64,000 nt of DNA. It comes from Oegoconia quadripuncta. Taxonomy: Eukaryota; Arthropoda; Insecta; Lepidoptera; Autostichidae. The translations under genes were made by a program, and so were the position numbers. The stretch lies in contig OX438748.1 of NCBI GenBank assembly GCA_949316235.1, positions 3,785,001 through 3,849,000 on the forward strand, read 5' to 3'. The notes beneath the pieces were generated by a model. The model had not been told where the DNA came from. It searched no databases and saw only the letters and a list, made by a program, of their open reading frames with translations. Shown one piece after another: positions 23,797 through 35,400 of this stretch (positions within the stretch are counted from its first letter, which is position 1; every line of letters starts with the position of its first letter).

Positions 23797-24521
23797 TTTT
23801 TTGAAGGAGAAAAAAATAAACCAGCTCCTTTTTTGTAGGGTTTGATGTATAACCCTTTCCCTAGCGCAATCGACTCCATAGCCTGATTGTGACGCTTGGA
23901 TTCTAGTAAATTCTTTTGAGCCGATTTATATTCATTAACTGTTTTTGCAATACCTGCTGCTCCACCAGCTAATGCACCCAGGGCTGATAGTCCAGCAAAA
24001 ATTGGTATTAATGGCAAAATGCCTCCGCTTTTTGGAATCGGAATTACGCGAGGTAAACGAATATTTGAGTTTTTAGGAAGCAACTTATTTGCTGCGAACA
24101 AAGCAAATTTAATAGCTGCTTTATTATTCTTTGGTTTATATTTCTTTAATTGAGCGCGAATCTTAGAAACAATTGATTTTAATCCTTTAATACCCGCACC
24201 AGCCTTTAACTTGGCTTTCATAACCTTGCTCACTAACCACGATGCCATTTTTTCACCCGTGCCCGCATTTTTCGAACGAACTCTTCTTTTAGCCATTTTT
24301 AATAATTTTGAATCTGCTTTATGACGATCTTCCAAATTTTTGAATTTCGAATAAGCAATATCGTGACTCTTACAAGCGTTGTCCAAAGGATTTATACCTT
24401 TGTCGCCTCGTAATAAGCGTTCATTTAGTTTAGTGCCAGGACCGCAGTAATTGTACCCTGGTATGTGTAATTCAAATGGTAAGTTATTTATTGCACTGTT
24501 GAGGAGTCCTCTTCCTCGCAT
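23793..24521 (-). CDS. Phospholipase A2 / pX-like virion protein, copy 1
   Basis: Identical to 40405-41133. Confidence 0.82.
   Translation of the reverse strand: MRGRGLLNSAINNLPFELHIPGYNYCGPGTKLNERLLRGDKGINPLDNACKSHDIAYSKFKNLEDRHKADSKLLKMAKRRVRSKNAGTGEKMASWLVSKVMKAKLKAGAGIKGLKSIVSKIRAQLKKYKPKNNKAAIKFALFAANKLLPKNSNIRLPRVIPIPKSGGILPLIPIFAGLSALGALAGGAAGIAKTVNEYKSAQKNLLESKRHNQAMESIALGKGLYIKPYKKGAGLFFSPSKN
23796..23802 (-). promoter_or_regulatory. Candidate -1 ribosomal frameshift site, copy 1
   Basis: Same heptamer and same following stop codon as at 40408-40414. Confidence 0.7.
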
Positions 24522-24613
24522 AACTGTGCAACTAATGTGATTCCAATGTAAACCCTTGAATTATATATAACATGTGATTGGTTTTGTAATACCATGAAGA
24601 AACTTAATAGTTT

Positions 24614-25543
24614 TCATACAACCGCTCTTTTATCGATCCAGCTATTTTCGCTTTTACTTAGTCCTAACCATTTAACAAATAATTTGTTGCCTTTTCTTTT
24701 CAAAACTTTTTCAACTAAATATACATCAGGATACTTTGACTTCTGGAGTTCCTGCTCATAAAAAGACCCTAGTATTATTTGATTTCGTTGATCTTTGATT
24801 TGATATGTAACTGGATTAGTTTTATTTACTTTTGTAATAGTAAATATTTCAGTCGACCAATTAGGAGTATACCCTTTTTGGAAACTTCCTTTGTATTTGC
24901 TAATTCGAACAGAATCTCCAATACTAAATTTAATTTGTGTTAGTAACGGAATATTTGAAGAATTTGCTATATTCCACAATACTGTAGACTGATTCCTTAG
25001 ATTTACGTCTTTTGGTTTGTATTTAGTAATTCTATGAACACTATTGTTGTAAGAATCAACAATATTACTCAAGGGTTTACCTACCCATTTATAGTTTCCT
25101 ATAAAACTAAAATATTTATATAATTTGCTTTTAAGAGTCTTGATAACTCTTTCAACAATGGATGCCTTCTTGGTAGAATAAGTGGAATAATGATTTACTT
25201 TATATGAAGTAATTAAGGTACGGAAACAATCGTTATAAAATTCTTTGCCTAAATCTGTTTGCAAATTAATAGGAGTACGTTTAGAATTAACAAGGACTTT
25301 TTTGAATGAATTACTTACTTCAACCTTGGATTTTGATTTAATAGGCATAACCCATACAAATTTAGAAAAGGCATCTATAATAACCAAAATATACTTGTAA
25401 CCACTGTTAACTTTTGCAACACTTTGCATGTCAATTAAATCGGCTTGCCACAAATCATCAATGCCTTTTAATATGACAGATCGTCGAACAAAATTTCTTC
25501 GTGCTGCTTTATGAATTTCATCAACAATTTGTTGTTTAATCAT
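24614..25543 (-). CDS. INT: Retrovirus-type integrase with chromodomain, copy 1
   Basis: Identical to 41226-42155. Confidence 0.92.
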   Translation of the reverse strand: MIKQQIVDEIHKAARRNFVRRSVILKGIDDLWQADLIDMQSVAKVNSGYKYILVIIDAFSKFVWVMPIKSKSKVEVSNSFKKVLVNSKRTPINLQTDLGKEFYNDCFRTLITSYKVNHYSTYSTKKASIVERVIKTLKSKLYKYFSFIGNYKWVGKPLSNIVDSYNNSVHRITKYKPKDVNLRNQSTVLWNIANSSNIPLLTQIKFSIGDSVRISKYKGSFQKGYTPNWSTEIFTITKVNKTNPVTYQIKDQRNQIILGSFYEQELQKSKYPDVYLVEKVLKRKGNKLFVKWLGLSKSENSWIDKRAVV

Positions 25544-26024
25544 TTTTTATTGATTGCAGCATGGCATTTACTTCAGATTTAGTATAATATTTTTCTAAGA
25601 GCTTCGATAATAACGAAGATATACCAGCTCTGAAATCGTTAAACTTTATTGTTAATTGTTGTTCTGTGCAAAAGTTATCGACTATATTATCAACATACTG
25701 CTTATTCACTGCATCGTTTGCAGAAGAAGGATATTTCAGTCCCGTCAATCTTGCTGAATGTAAATAAAATTCCCCCTCTTCAGATTTGATCAAGGTTTTT
25801 GAAAAGTCGATTGATTCTGTTTCTTGCTTTTGATTAATCAAGTTGTCTATATATTCCTTATTTACAGCATCATCTGCAGTTAAAGGGGATTTTACACCTT
25901 TCAACCTCGCGAAATGCAAATCGAATTCTCCTTTTTCGGACTTTACCAACACCTTATCAAAATCAAAAGACTCAGACCTTCGTAGACGCTTATGAACGTG
26001 ATGCCCAAATTTATCAAGGTTCAT
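25536..26024 (-). CDS. Phage tail-fibre-like protein, copy 1
   Basis: Identical to 42148-42636. Confidence 0.6.
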   Translation of the reverse strand: MNLDKFGHHVHKRLRRSESFDFDKVLVKSEKGEFDLHFARLKGVKSPLTADDAVNKEYIDNLINQKQETESIDFSKTLIKSEEGEFYLHSARLTGLKYPSSANDAVNKQYVDNIVDNFCTEQQLTIKFNDFRAGISSLLSKLLEKYYTKSEVNAMLQSIKND

Positions 26025-26094
26025 TTCCTAGAGTACTGTTGTAATCAAAGTCTAAGATGAAACTGTAAAGAATTATTATTAACTTTGTTTATAT

Positions 26095-26957
26095 TTAATT
26101 TACGATACCATTTTCTTTCAATTCCTCTATTATGGATATTATTTCATTATCCATTCCAGTATTTCCAGCATCACGCGAAGCCCATAGAAGTTTCAATCGA
26201 TCAATTAATTCATTTGGATTATCCCAATAAACGTAATCAACATTTTTTTTTAGTATTTTTTTATTCGGTAACCCTGATCCTTGAGTTAAGTCGTCCATAC
26301 TTTCAGAATCTTTATGACATAACTTCATGAATAATGGTCTAATTATTTGTGTATATTTAAGACCCTTATTACTTTTAATAGGTTTTGAAGTATCATAATC
26401 TCGCCGATGTGCGTTAGTATCTATTAACATAATTTTGTAATTTCGTTTATCATCTTCAGTTAGAAGTTTTAAGTTAGGTGTTTTCTTAAATAATAAATCC
26501 ATTAATCCTGGTGTTTTCGTATAAGTTCGTTCAGCAACTGAAATTTTGCTGTCGGTTACAGTCACACGAGATTTTCCCATCATTAGCTTTCCTCGTTCTT
26601 TTCTTACACCGAACGGGATATTATCAAACATTTCAGAAGACATAGACCAAGAAGTGTGAGAACTAACATTCTCAGGCGTTCCAAAAGACAGTCCGCTAGT
26701 ATCAGACCTATCAGACTGATTATCAGATGTATTATTTTCTAAATATTCTGTTTCATTTGCACCCACATCACTTTCGTCATCATCATCTAGATATTCATTA
26801 TGCGAATCACTGGGGCTAAATTTAAGTTTTTTAACAGTTGCTGCTGGAGTATATCTATAATTAAACTTTCGTTTTTTGGTCTTAGTAGTTTCTGGCGGAG
26901 TTCTATCTTTCTTATCGTTATTCACAGGAAACCTTTTGTTAACCATTTTTTTCAGAG
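26095..26957 (-). CDS. DUF8207-like conserved Polinton protein, copy 1, 5' end lost in gap
   Basis: The C-terminal part is identical to 42707-43569. The first 45 or so codons fall in the 200-N gap, so an ATG at 26946 is internal and not the true start. Confidence 0.75.
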
Positions 26958-27157
26958 NNNNNNNNNNNNNNNNNNNNNNNNNNNNNNNNNNNNNNNNNNN
27001 NNNNNNNNNNNNNNNNNNNNNNNNNNNNNNNNNNNNNNNNNNNNNNNNNNNNNNNNNNNNNNNNNNNNNNNNNNNNNNNNNNNNNNNNNNNNNNNNNNNN
27101 NNNNNNNNNNNNNNNNNNNNNNNNNNNNNNNNNNNNNNNNNNNNNNNNNNNNNNNNN
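26958..27157. other. Assembly gap of exactly 200 N
   Basis: A round 200-base run of N, the kind of placeholder used for a gap of unknown size. It cuts the DUF8207-like gene of copy 1 and joins to flank unrelated to the element, so the real distance and even the linkage across it are unproven. Confidence 0.97.
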
Positions 27158-27807
27158 TAACAACGTCAAAAGAAAAGCTATGTTTGCTTTTACGAATTAA
27201 TAAGTAAATACTCGAAAAACTTATTAAATGTAATTTCCGTTGAATATAATTTAACAAACAACAAAATGCCCTCTTTTCGAAGAGGATGTCTGCATATTGT
27301 CTAGGGCAAGTGCTGAACCTGACATTGCACGTGCCCGGCACGCACTTGACGGGTTCTTTGTTTTCGAATCGCGTTGTGGCGTTTTTAATAAATCGTTCTT
27401 ATTCTTTAAGAACCGTGGTATTTGACATGAGAAGACGTTGTGATGTCAGTTGATTTAGTATATCTAATAGGTGTATACCGAATGTATTACCATTCTCCTT
27501 CTTGCATAGTTGTACGATAACAATGATATTACTACGTTCACTCTAATTCGTATGTCTCACGTTGGGTCGTGTCCCATTAATTTTGGCACCAATGTTTGTT
27601 TAATATTGATACTCTATTATCGCATTTTTTGGGGAAACAAACCTTTGGTATTCAGCCATATGAAACGTGATGGTTTACATTTCTATACAGGATGTAAATT
27701 TAAGTACTTTGAAGTATTACACCACTTATAGTGTGACTTGAGTACATTTCATTAAATCGGAAATTGTTTCTGAAGGTTTTTATGTACAAAAACGTAATTT
27801 TCGAGTG
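27158..27807. other. Unique flank right of the gap
   Basis: A/T-rich sequence with no recognisable gene or element. It is not part of the Polinton and is not found elsewhere in the window. It appears to be the left flank of the second Polinton insertion. Confidence 0.6.
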
Positions 27808-28076
27808 AGGTTTAACCGCCTCTGTGGCTCAATGTAAACTACATTGGGTTTACGATTCGGAGGTCGCGGGTTCGATCCCCAGCGGGGTACATGTTTAAGT
27901 ACTCGGTTTGGTTGGTGGTAGGGCATTTTAAAATTATCGCCTGGCTAGCTACCTAATCTATCTAAATCTGCCGCCAAGCAGCAATGTTAATAGCATTGTT
28001 GTGTTCCGGTTGTCAGAATAAGATAGCCAAATCCTTCAAATGTGTTGGGGTTTCCGGGTTAGTACGCTTCCACCTT
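27808..28076 (+). repeat. tRNA-headed SINE (family A) interrupted by Polinton copy 2
   Basis: Starts with the CCGCCTCTGTGGCTCAATG head and TCGCGGGTTCGATCC T-arm-like box, and runs through CGCCTGGCTAGCTACC to GTACGCTTCCACCTT, where the Polinton begins. Other copies continue CGGCCTCATCTTCACTTAAC and end in GTTGTGCATAAAAAA. That missing 3' part does not follow the Polinton at 45287. Confidence 0.85.
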
Positions 28077-28340
28077 AGTAGGATATTATTGGGCATTCTA
28101 GACCACCATCCGTTCAGTCGGCTACGCACCTGCTTCGCCTCCTTCACTTCTGGTGTCCTAGAATGCCCAATAATATCGTTCGATCTATTGTGCATTCTAT
28201 CCCACCATTAGTTTACGAGGTGAATGATCGTTCGCTCTCACTCTGTGCAATTCTAATTTAAAGAATTGTTGTTATATCAACGCTCCATCACAATTCCTAT
28301 ATAAATCACCTGTAGTTGTAAATGATCTGTCGTGGAAACA
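28077..28340 (+). repeat. Left terminal inverted repeat, copy 2 (same at 11465 in copy 1)
   Basis: Inverted match to the right end of the element. Roughly the outer 200 bp align closely, with a 9-bp indel near 28181; homology then becomes patchy, including a shared stretch around GGTCCTGAAAGGACC. The outer 100 bp can fold on themselves: arms at 28082-28108 and 28149-28177 share ATATTATTGGGCATTCTAG and its complement. A third, diverged copy of the motif (GTGCATTCTATCCCACCA) follows about 100 bp inward. Confidence 0.85.
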
Positions 28341-28401
28341 TTGAACAGTTTGTTGGTCCTGAAAGGACCTTTTTATAATGTATGAACCTTAAAATAACCT
28401 T

Positions 28402-28674
28402 TTAATATTCATGAAGCTTATTAGTTGCAGCCATACGAGTGCGAATATCTAAATCTTCCAAGTATTTAATACATGCCGTATCAGGACACAATTTAAACAA
28501 ACACCAGAAACATGATCGGAACCCGTACATTGTATAGTAACCGTGTTTGGTGATTAAGGCCTCTTGTATTTCACATATTTCACATATTTTCTCAACTTCT
28601 ACATAAGTTTCTATAGACCGCTTTATGACGTCCATTTCGAATGAAATCTCTCCCAAATCTAAACCACATCGCAA
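28402..28674 (-). CDS. Cysteine-rich subterminal protein, 90 aa, copy 2
   Basis: Small protein of unknown function encoded just inside the left terminal repeat and read toward the end of the element. It has cysteines near residues 3, 31, 34, 55, 58, 63 and 68 in CxxC-like spacing, a pattern suggesting a small zinc-binding fold. I do not recognise the family. Support for it being real is a diverged counterpart in mirror position at the right end (44675-44800), which keeps the CEIxEALITxHGY and YGxRxCFxC residue patterns. Conservation at protein level between the two ends argues for past coding function. It stands alone, more than 2.5 kb from the plus-strand block. Confidence 0.55.
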   Translation of the reverse strand: MRCGLDLGEISFEMDVIKRSIETYVEVEKICEICEIQEALITKHGYYTMYGFRSCFWCLFKLCPDTACIKYLEDLDIRTRMAATNKLHEY

Positions 28675-28801
28675 ATATTTAATTACTTAAATAAATAAAT
28701 GAACAAATCCGGTGCTATACACACTAGATAATGGATAAAAATATATTAATGTAAATATGTAAACATCGTTAGACACTTAATGTTTGTATTTATCTGACAA
28801 A

Positions 28802-29147
28802 TATTTGCCCCTAGCGAGAATCGAACCCGCAGTATTTTGGTTTCAAACCAGGACACTACCAGTCGGTCGTCAAAGTCTCACCCCAATAAGCCAAATCATA
28901 AGAACTATATGAATTAACCATCGTTTAAAATTTACCCCTAGCGGGAATCGAACCCGCATCGGCTCGTTTCTTAAACAGTATAGTACTCACTACGCAAGCC
29001 GTCGTTAATATCACCTTTCAATAAACCAAATCATGAGAATTAATAGGTACATATCCTTTGATTAATATTTTCTCCTGCCAGGAATTGAACCCATAACCGT
29101 TGATTAAGGGTATTGAATATACCTTAAGTACTATAGACCGTATTATT
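28802..29147 (-). repeat. Three tandem tRNA-like units, copy 2
   Basis: Identical to the array at 12190-12535, including the related spacers. Part of the non-coding left region of the element. Confidence 0.55.
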
Positions 29148-29385
29148 TAATACATAAATCTTGAATTGTTATACTATAATCGAAAGCAGAACCGTTTTAA
29201 CAAAAGCGTGGGAAAAGAGGAAAGCCATGCACCTGACAACACTGCTGCTGTTATAATAAGTTTGCAACCTGACGCTTGCTCATGTTTCGCTATGTTGCTG
29301 GTTAAATCAAAATACGTGCATGCCTTAGCGTCAAATGTTATAATGTCTAGGTAGGTACAAAGATAGATCGCAAAGTACACCACCC

Positions 29386-29771
29386 ATTTTTAGGGTTCCG
29401 TACCCAAAGGGTAAAACGGGACCCTATTACTAAGACTCTGTTGTATCTCATGAACAGTGATAGACAGTTGAAATTTTCACAGATGATGTATTTCTAGTGT
29501 CGCTATAACAACAAATACTAAACAAACAGAATAAATAAAGTGATTGTTTTGCTCGTTTTTGGTCGATATTGTATATGTCGATAACGGCAACAGGTAGACG
29601 CTTGAAATATTCACAAAATATTTAGTTCTATATTCACTTTAAAAATAAATAATTAAAATAAAACAAATATTTAAGGGGCTTCCCATACAACAAGCGTGAT
29701 TTTTTGCCGTTTTATAGATAATGGTAGAGAACCCTTAGTGTGCGAGTCCGACTCGCACTTGGCCGGTTTTT
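29386..29771 (+). repeat. Dispersed lepidopteran repeat nested in copy 2
   Basis: Same nested repeat as at 12774-13159, at the identical internal position. Confidence 0.6.
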
Positions 29772-29907
29772 ATTATTTCTCGAGTTCGGTCTTGCGATGA
29801 AAATGAGAATGCGAGTCGCCTCACCTTTATCATTTACATATCGTATATCTTCTTAAGTCTGTAAACGTTTATAGCTTATGTTAATAAATTGAAATATTTA
29901 TAAATAG

Positions 29908-29908
<1 letters not shown>

Positions 29909-29939
<31 letters not shown>
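29909..29939. repeat. TA microsatellite in copy 2
   Basis: Same tract and same length as at 13297-13327. Confidence 0.9.
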
Positions 29940-29944
<5 letters not shown>

Positions 29945-30329
29945 AATATTTGTAACCACCCCATTTGGGATAAGAGTCGTGAATGTATATATGTATTTGC
30001 TTGTGAATTGTACTATTGAATTAACATTAGTGAGACACCTTTTATCTAGATAATATACGAATTGACGCAAATTAAAGTTTTAATGCAGCTTGAATTATGC
30101 ACAGTTGACAAAAGACCGATAAGTGGAATTGCTAGCTATAGTGTCACCTCCCGAGTTACTTGTATTTTAATGAAAATTATTTATTTCTTCACTAGCTATC
30201 AGCCGTGACTTTATCTGATTTTGAAAGTGCTGAAAATACACAAAACATGTTCGATAAAAATAATCGACCTATGATTATGATATTAAGGTATTTTGTCTGA
30301 TAATTAATTATAACTCTTGATATTTGAAC

Positions 30330-30582
30330 ATATGGGCTCAGTGATTGAAATGCGGGTCCTTTGGGAGATTCGGGTTCGATTCCCCTACCTATGTGCGAAT
30401 GAGTTTTTAATTGAACTTAGGTAAGTGTGTTTATCTGATTGCTCGTAAACTCTTAATTCTCTAGAAATAATCGAAGTTACTATGAAGTACCCAACTCGCA
30501 CTGGATCAGCGTGGTGGACTATGGTCCATACTCTCCTCCATCCCCTTACAGTGGGATGTTTAGGAACGGATGATGATAACAT
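30330..30582 (+). repeat. tRNA-derived SINE nested in copy 2
   Basis: Identical to the SINE at 13718-13970. Confidence 0.6.
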
Positions 30583-31281
30583 ATTGAAGTACTCCCGAAC
30601 TAAGCAATGATACAGCAGTGTAAATTTAAGTATACACTCCGCGTAACTATCTTCGTTTGGTTTTATACGAATTAGTGATATCTCATTTGTTAAATTCGGT
30701 TAAAATGTTTTAGAATAACATACGAGTACATACAACTTGTGAAACACATTACCTTTCGTTTGACTTCGTCGTAGTTGATAATACAATCGCTTAGTCAGGT
30801 TTCATTTTACAAATACGGTGGAAACTGCAGCGCGTTGCGCGAAACAAATACACTCATATATTTATTTTCCTATAAAAATAACTGCAACTAAGCAAATCAT
30901 CGTGGGACAGTTGAGGCGATCAAGTGACTCGGTACAATAGGTCGTAAGTGCTTTTACTTAGCTGTTATTAAAATTTCTTCCTGCGTAGGAATTAAGTTTG
31001 ATTTGATAATGAATCAATAATGTAGTTAGGTATGTAGCAGTTTTGTATTGTTGATACCCATAAATACACAATATTTGAGTAAAATTTATTCATTCTACAA
31101 TTGTTTCTGTGACGATACCTATCATCTGCAACTGTGGCACCATCTTCGCTCCAATTAAAAAAAAATGTTAGTAAGTATATTTGAATATAAAACATAATCA
31201 TAAATAATTCTTGAATTATGGTCTAATATTTGATATATTTTATTTAAAATGTTATTATAATAATTTTGTTTCTATTTTCAG

Positions 31282-32215
31282 GTCGGACGTTGAATATAAT
31301 ACTTTCATCGAGTCGGACAGCTCTGACTCGCCGCCCTCACCGCCTGCGAAAGCGGTGCTGAAGAAGGCCCCGAAGAAGAAGGCACCCGCAGCGGTGAAAA
31401 GAAACGCGCCTGCCGAGCTATCAGCATCAAATAGGTAAAAATTAGACCTACACATTTCCACTCATACATATTTCAACATTGTGTGTTTATGGTTAAACTT
31501 TACTTTACAGTTCCAACAAAAAGAAGTCTTGCCGTGGTCGCGACACAACCGCCGGCGACGCTACCGAGACCTCGACTTCGACATTGACAAGGTAAGGAAA
31601 ACTTACACTTTCTCTATCAAATTTAAAAAATAGCCAATGTATTTAACTCAACGGGCCACATCAGACCACTGTCCGACATCGATAGCAGGGTTTGAATTCA
31701 ATCATAAAATACTGCTGCCCATTTCTATGTCTGCGGACGTAGTAAATATTCTACCTCAATCATTAGTCTGATTATAACACCTTACTTGTGATGGGTTGGT
31801 GCGCTATTCTACTCTGAGCCACCACGCGGACATATTTGATGTTTATTTACCTATATAATATTGTTTCAGTTCCGGAGGGCTATTTGGCCTGGAGCCCGAG
31901 GCGTCGAAGCCGAAGTCTTCCACGGCGAAGCAGGTACTTCAGACTTACTTAACGACCCGAGTCCCTGGCGGGAGGGTGCGCCGGGAAGCTTTTCACCAAA
32001 GCGGTGAATATTTCCTGGAAGTGCGTGTATACAACACGGAGGAGGCGACCTCTGCAGTCCCGGATCAGAGGTGGAAACACGCGGAGGTGACGTTAAAGGT
32101 CAAATTAAATAGGGGGACTCCGCAGTGGGAAAAGCTGCAAGCTTTTATGAAGCGGAGTCACGAGCTATTTAATGACTGCGAGCCCGTATTTTTTAGTGAA
32201 AAGATTTTTAAATAG
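31282..32215 (+). CDS. Spliced Lys/Ser-rich element protein, 3' exons, copy 2
   Basis: Three exons can be defined by consensus splice sites: 31282-31434 (acceptor TTTTCAG, donor GTAAAA), 31511-31591 (acceptor TTTACAG, donor GTAAGG) and 31870-32215 (acceptor TTTCAG, stop TAG). All three junctions are phase 2, so the exons stay in frame. A 5' exon holding the start codon must lie upstream and I could not place it. The first exon encodes an acidic-serine then proline/lysine/alanine-rich stretch. The second is lysine/threonine-rich. The last is a compact roughly 115-residue domain with many Trp, Phe and basic residues. I do not recognise the family. Position directly before PolB and the basic tail-like composition would suit a DNA-binding or replication accessory role, but that is inference. 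Confidence 0.6.
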
Positions 32216-32404
32216 GTACCTACATTATCATGAGGGTTAACCACCATTTTCAAATACATATATAATATAGGTATCTATTTAAAAACATTTTCATTTGTCA
32301 CTGTGCCGCTTCTCTATTCAACTTAATTAATTAATTAATACTAGATTCATAATATTATTTAGTACCAGATAACTTACACGTTAGTAATAGCATCTACTTA
32401 TAAA

Positions 32405-35400
32405 ATGCCATTTTGTACCGTTTGTAAAATCGCCGTTGATCGTGATCATTGGGCAGGTCATTTGCGAAGCATTAACCACAAAAACAAAAATATTTCCCCT
32501 TTTAGCGAAGGTATTGAAATTATAAAGACCGCATTTCGCAACCGGATAGCTTCATATAGAATAATTGCGTCAGATTCTTTGGATTCAACTTCCGTGGAAA
32601 GGTTTTTTGACGACATACAAAACAAAACTAAAACATTAATTGATTTGTCTTTAAAGCAAAATTACTGTGTTAAGATCAATTTTGAATTTTTCGCTCTCTT
32701 TCTTTTGGTTAAAAATGATTCCCAAGAGATGAAATCATTTAACACGAAAAACTATACTATTCATCAAAATTACGATCATGATACATTAATGTGTGAAGTT
32801 AAAGATTATTTAATGAAAAAAATAAGTGAATTTCAACAGCGCGACAGTGGTTTTACATTTTTACATAATTCTCATTTAGAGGTTAACATTAATAAATACC
32901 AGCCCTTGCGCGGTTCAAGTTTCATCGAGCTGCCTGCTGCGATCAAGTCCAAAAAAGCGTGTGTAAACATAAAGAATCGTGACGATTTTTGCTTTTTATG
33001 GTCAGTAACAGCTGCTTTGTATCCGGCTAAGCGTCACCCTGACAGAGTATCATCTTATCCCAAATTCGAAGACGTGTTGAACGTGAACGATTTAAAGTTT
33101 CCAATGAGTTTTTCGGATATCGCTCGGTTTGAAGTCAACAACCCGCAGTTATGTATTTTTGTTTACGGTTTACAAGATAAAAAAATAGTTGTTGGGCCGC
33201 TTTACAAATCAGAACCATTGAACAAAAAAGTAATTCATATACTTTATCTAGAAGAAGGCGATATTTCACATTACTGTTTGATTAAAGATTTGTCACGCCT
33301 CGTTGGAAACCAAATTTCTAAACATCATAAAAAATTGCACTTTTGTGAACACTGTCTCCTATTTTTCGATTCAAATGGTCTGTTAAATTCTCATAGTTGT
33401 GGAGGTGTGGCTACCGTGTTACCGCCGAAAGGTTCTTTTATAGAGTTTGAAAATTATAACAGAAAGCAAAATATCCCTTTTGTTGTTTATGCAGACTTTG
33501 AAGCCATGCTTGAACGATACGACACATGCGAACCCGATCCTCTTAAGTCGAGCACGATAACTCAACAGCGACACGTACCAATTGCTTTTGCTTATCACAT
33601 TGTTTGTACTGTAGATGAACGGTACAATCATATATCTTTATATCGAGGTAGAGATTGCGTACAAAAGTTTATTGAATCAATTTACGACGATGCAAAGAGA
33701 ATTGACACAATATTAAATCAGAGTGTGTCCATGGTTTTCACAGAGTGTGACGCTCGCAACTATGAAAATGCCGAAACGTGTCACATATGCGATCGTCTTC
33801 TAGTATTAGATAAAGTGAGAGACCATTGTCACATGACTGGTAGATACCGTGGTGCAGCTCACAGCCGTTGTAATTTGCAATTTAAAGCGCCAAAGTTTTT
33901 GCCTGTATTCTTCCATAATCTCACGGGATATGATTGTCATCTTTTCATAAAAGAATTAGGTAAAGCTCCTGGACCTATCAAAGTCATACCTAAAACAAAA
34001 GAAAATTATATTTCTTTCACAAAATTTATTCCGATTACTGCGGAAAAGCACTTCCAAATACGATTTGTAGATTCTTTTAAGTTTTTAGGCACTAGTTTAG
34101 AAAAGTTAGCTTCAACAATGAAGAAGGATGATTTTAGATATTTGCGATCTTACTATCCTGATGAAAAGCTCTTCAATCTGCTTACTCGGAAGGGCGTATA
34201 TCCATATGATTACATGTGCAATTGGGAACGGTATAACGACACGTGTTTACCTTCAAAAGATAGTTTTTATAATTCGCTAACCAATGATCCGATCACGGAT
34301 GGTGATTACGAGCATGCTCAGGCGGTATGGTCAGAATTTTCTTTGATAAATATGGGTGAATACACCGATTTGTATCTTGAGACAGACGTTCTTTTGTTGA
34401 CAGATATCTATGAAAACTATAGATTAACATGCAAACAGTATTACCAACTCGATCCTGCATTTTATCTTACTGCACCGAGTCTTTCATTTGATGCAATGCT
34501 TCTGAAAACCCGCGTTCGTTTAGAACTTATAAGCGATATAGAAATTTTCCGAATGATACAACAAGGTATTCGAGGTGGTGTGTGCATGTGTTCTAAACGG
34601 CACGCTAAAGCAAACCATAGATATTTGGAAACCTTTGACCCAACTGAACCAAGTTCTTATATTGTTTATTTAGATTGTAATAATTTGTATGGATACAGTA
34701 TGTGTCACACATTACCTTATTCAAACTTTAGATTTTTAAATAACTCTGAGATAATATCTTTGGAGGCAAATATTACAAACGTTGCGGACGATGCGGAAAA
34801 TGGTTTCATTCTTGAAGTAGATTTATCTTATCCTTCCAATTTACACAGCGAACATAACGATTTTCCATTCTGTCCGGATAAAATCGTGTCACCTAAAGGA
34901 AAAACTAAAAAACTAATACCTAACTTGTATGATAAATACCACTATGTAATACATTACGTACACTTAAAAAAATGTTTGGAACATGGTTTGTTGTTGAAAA
35001 AAATTCATAGAGCTGTCACGTTTAAGCAAAGCAATTTTCTGAAAAAGTACATAGATCTCAACACAGAGCTACGTCAAAAAGCTAAATCTACTTTTGAACA
35101 AGATTTTTTCAAATTGTTAAACAACAGCATATTTGGAAAAACCTTGGAAAATACAGAACAACGGGTGGATGTAAGATTGGTCAATATGTGGTCAGACACG
35201 AATAATCAGACTAAAAAATGTACTGGTGCAGAAAAGTTGATAGCTAGTCCAAATTTCCATAGTGTTTCAATACTTTCTGATGATCTAGTAGCCATACAAA
35301 TGAAACGTTCGCGGATTGTGCTTGATAAGCCAATCTACATTGGATTTGCTGTACTGGAATTGTCAAAAAGTCACATGTACGATTTCCACTACTCTATAAT

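Larger units (their letters stand above)
11465..26957. mobile_element. Polinton/Maverick element, copy 1, cut by assembly gap
   Basis: Same element as at 28077-45287 at a constant offset of 16,612 bp. All predicted proteins are identical and the TA microsatellite at 13297-13327 has the same length. It begins AGTAGG directly after TACTTA (11459-11464). It breaks off at 26957 inside the DUF8207-like gene, where 200 N follow. The ATPase gene and right terminal repeat are absent. Identity over about 15.5 kb including microsatellites points to assembly duplication or very recent origin rather than an old second insertion. Confidence 0.93.

Noticed and set aside
26800..27341. Open frames running through the N gap
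   Set aside because: They exist only because N translates as X. The real sequence on the left belongs to the DUF8207-like gene on the minus strand.
27158..28076. Sequence between the copies as part of the Polinton
   Set aside because: It lies outside the AGTAGG terminus, contains a host SINE, and has no counterpart in copy 2.
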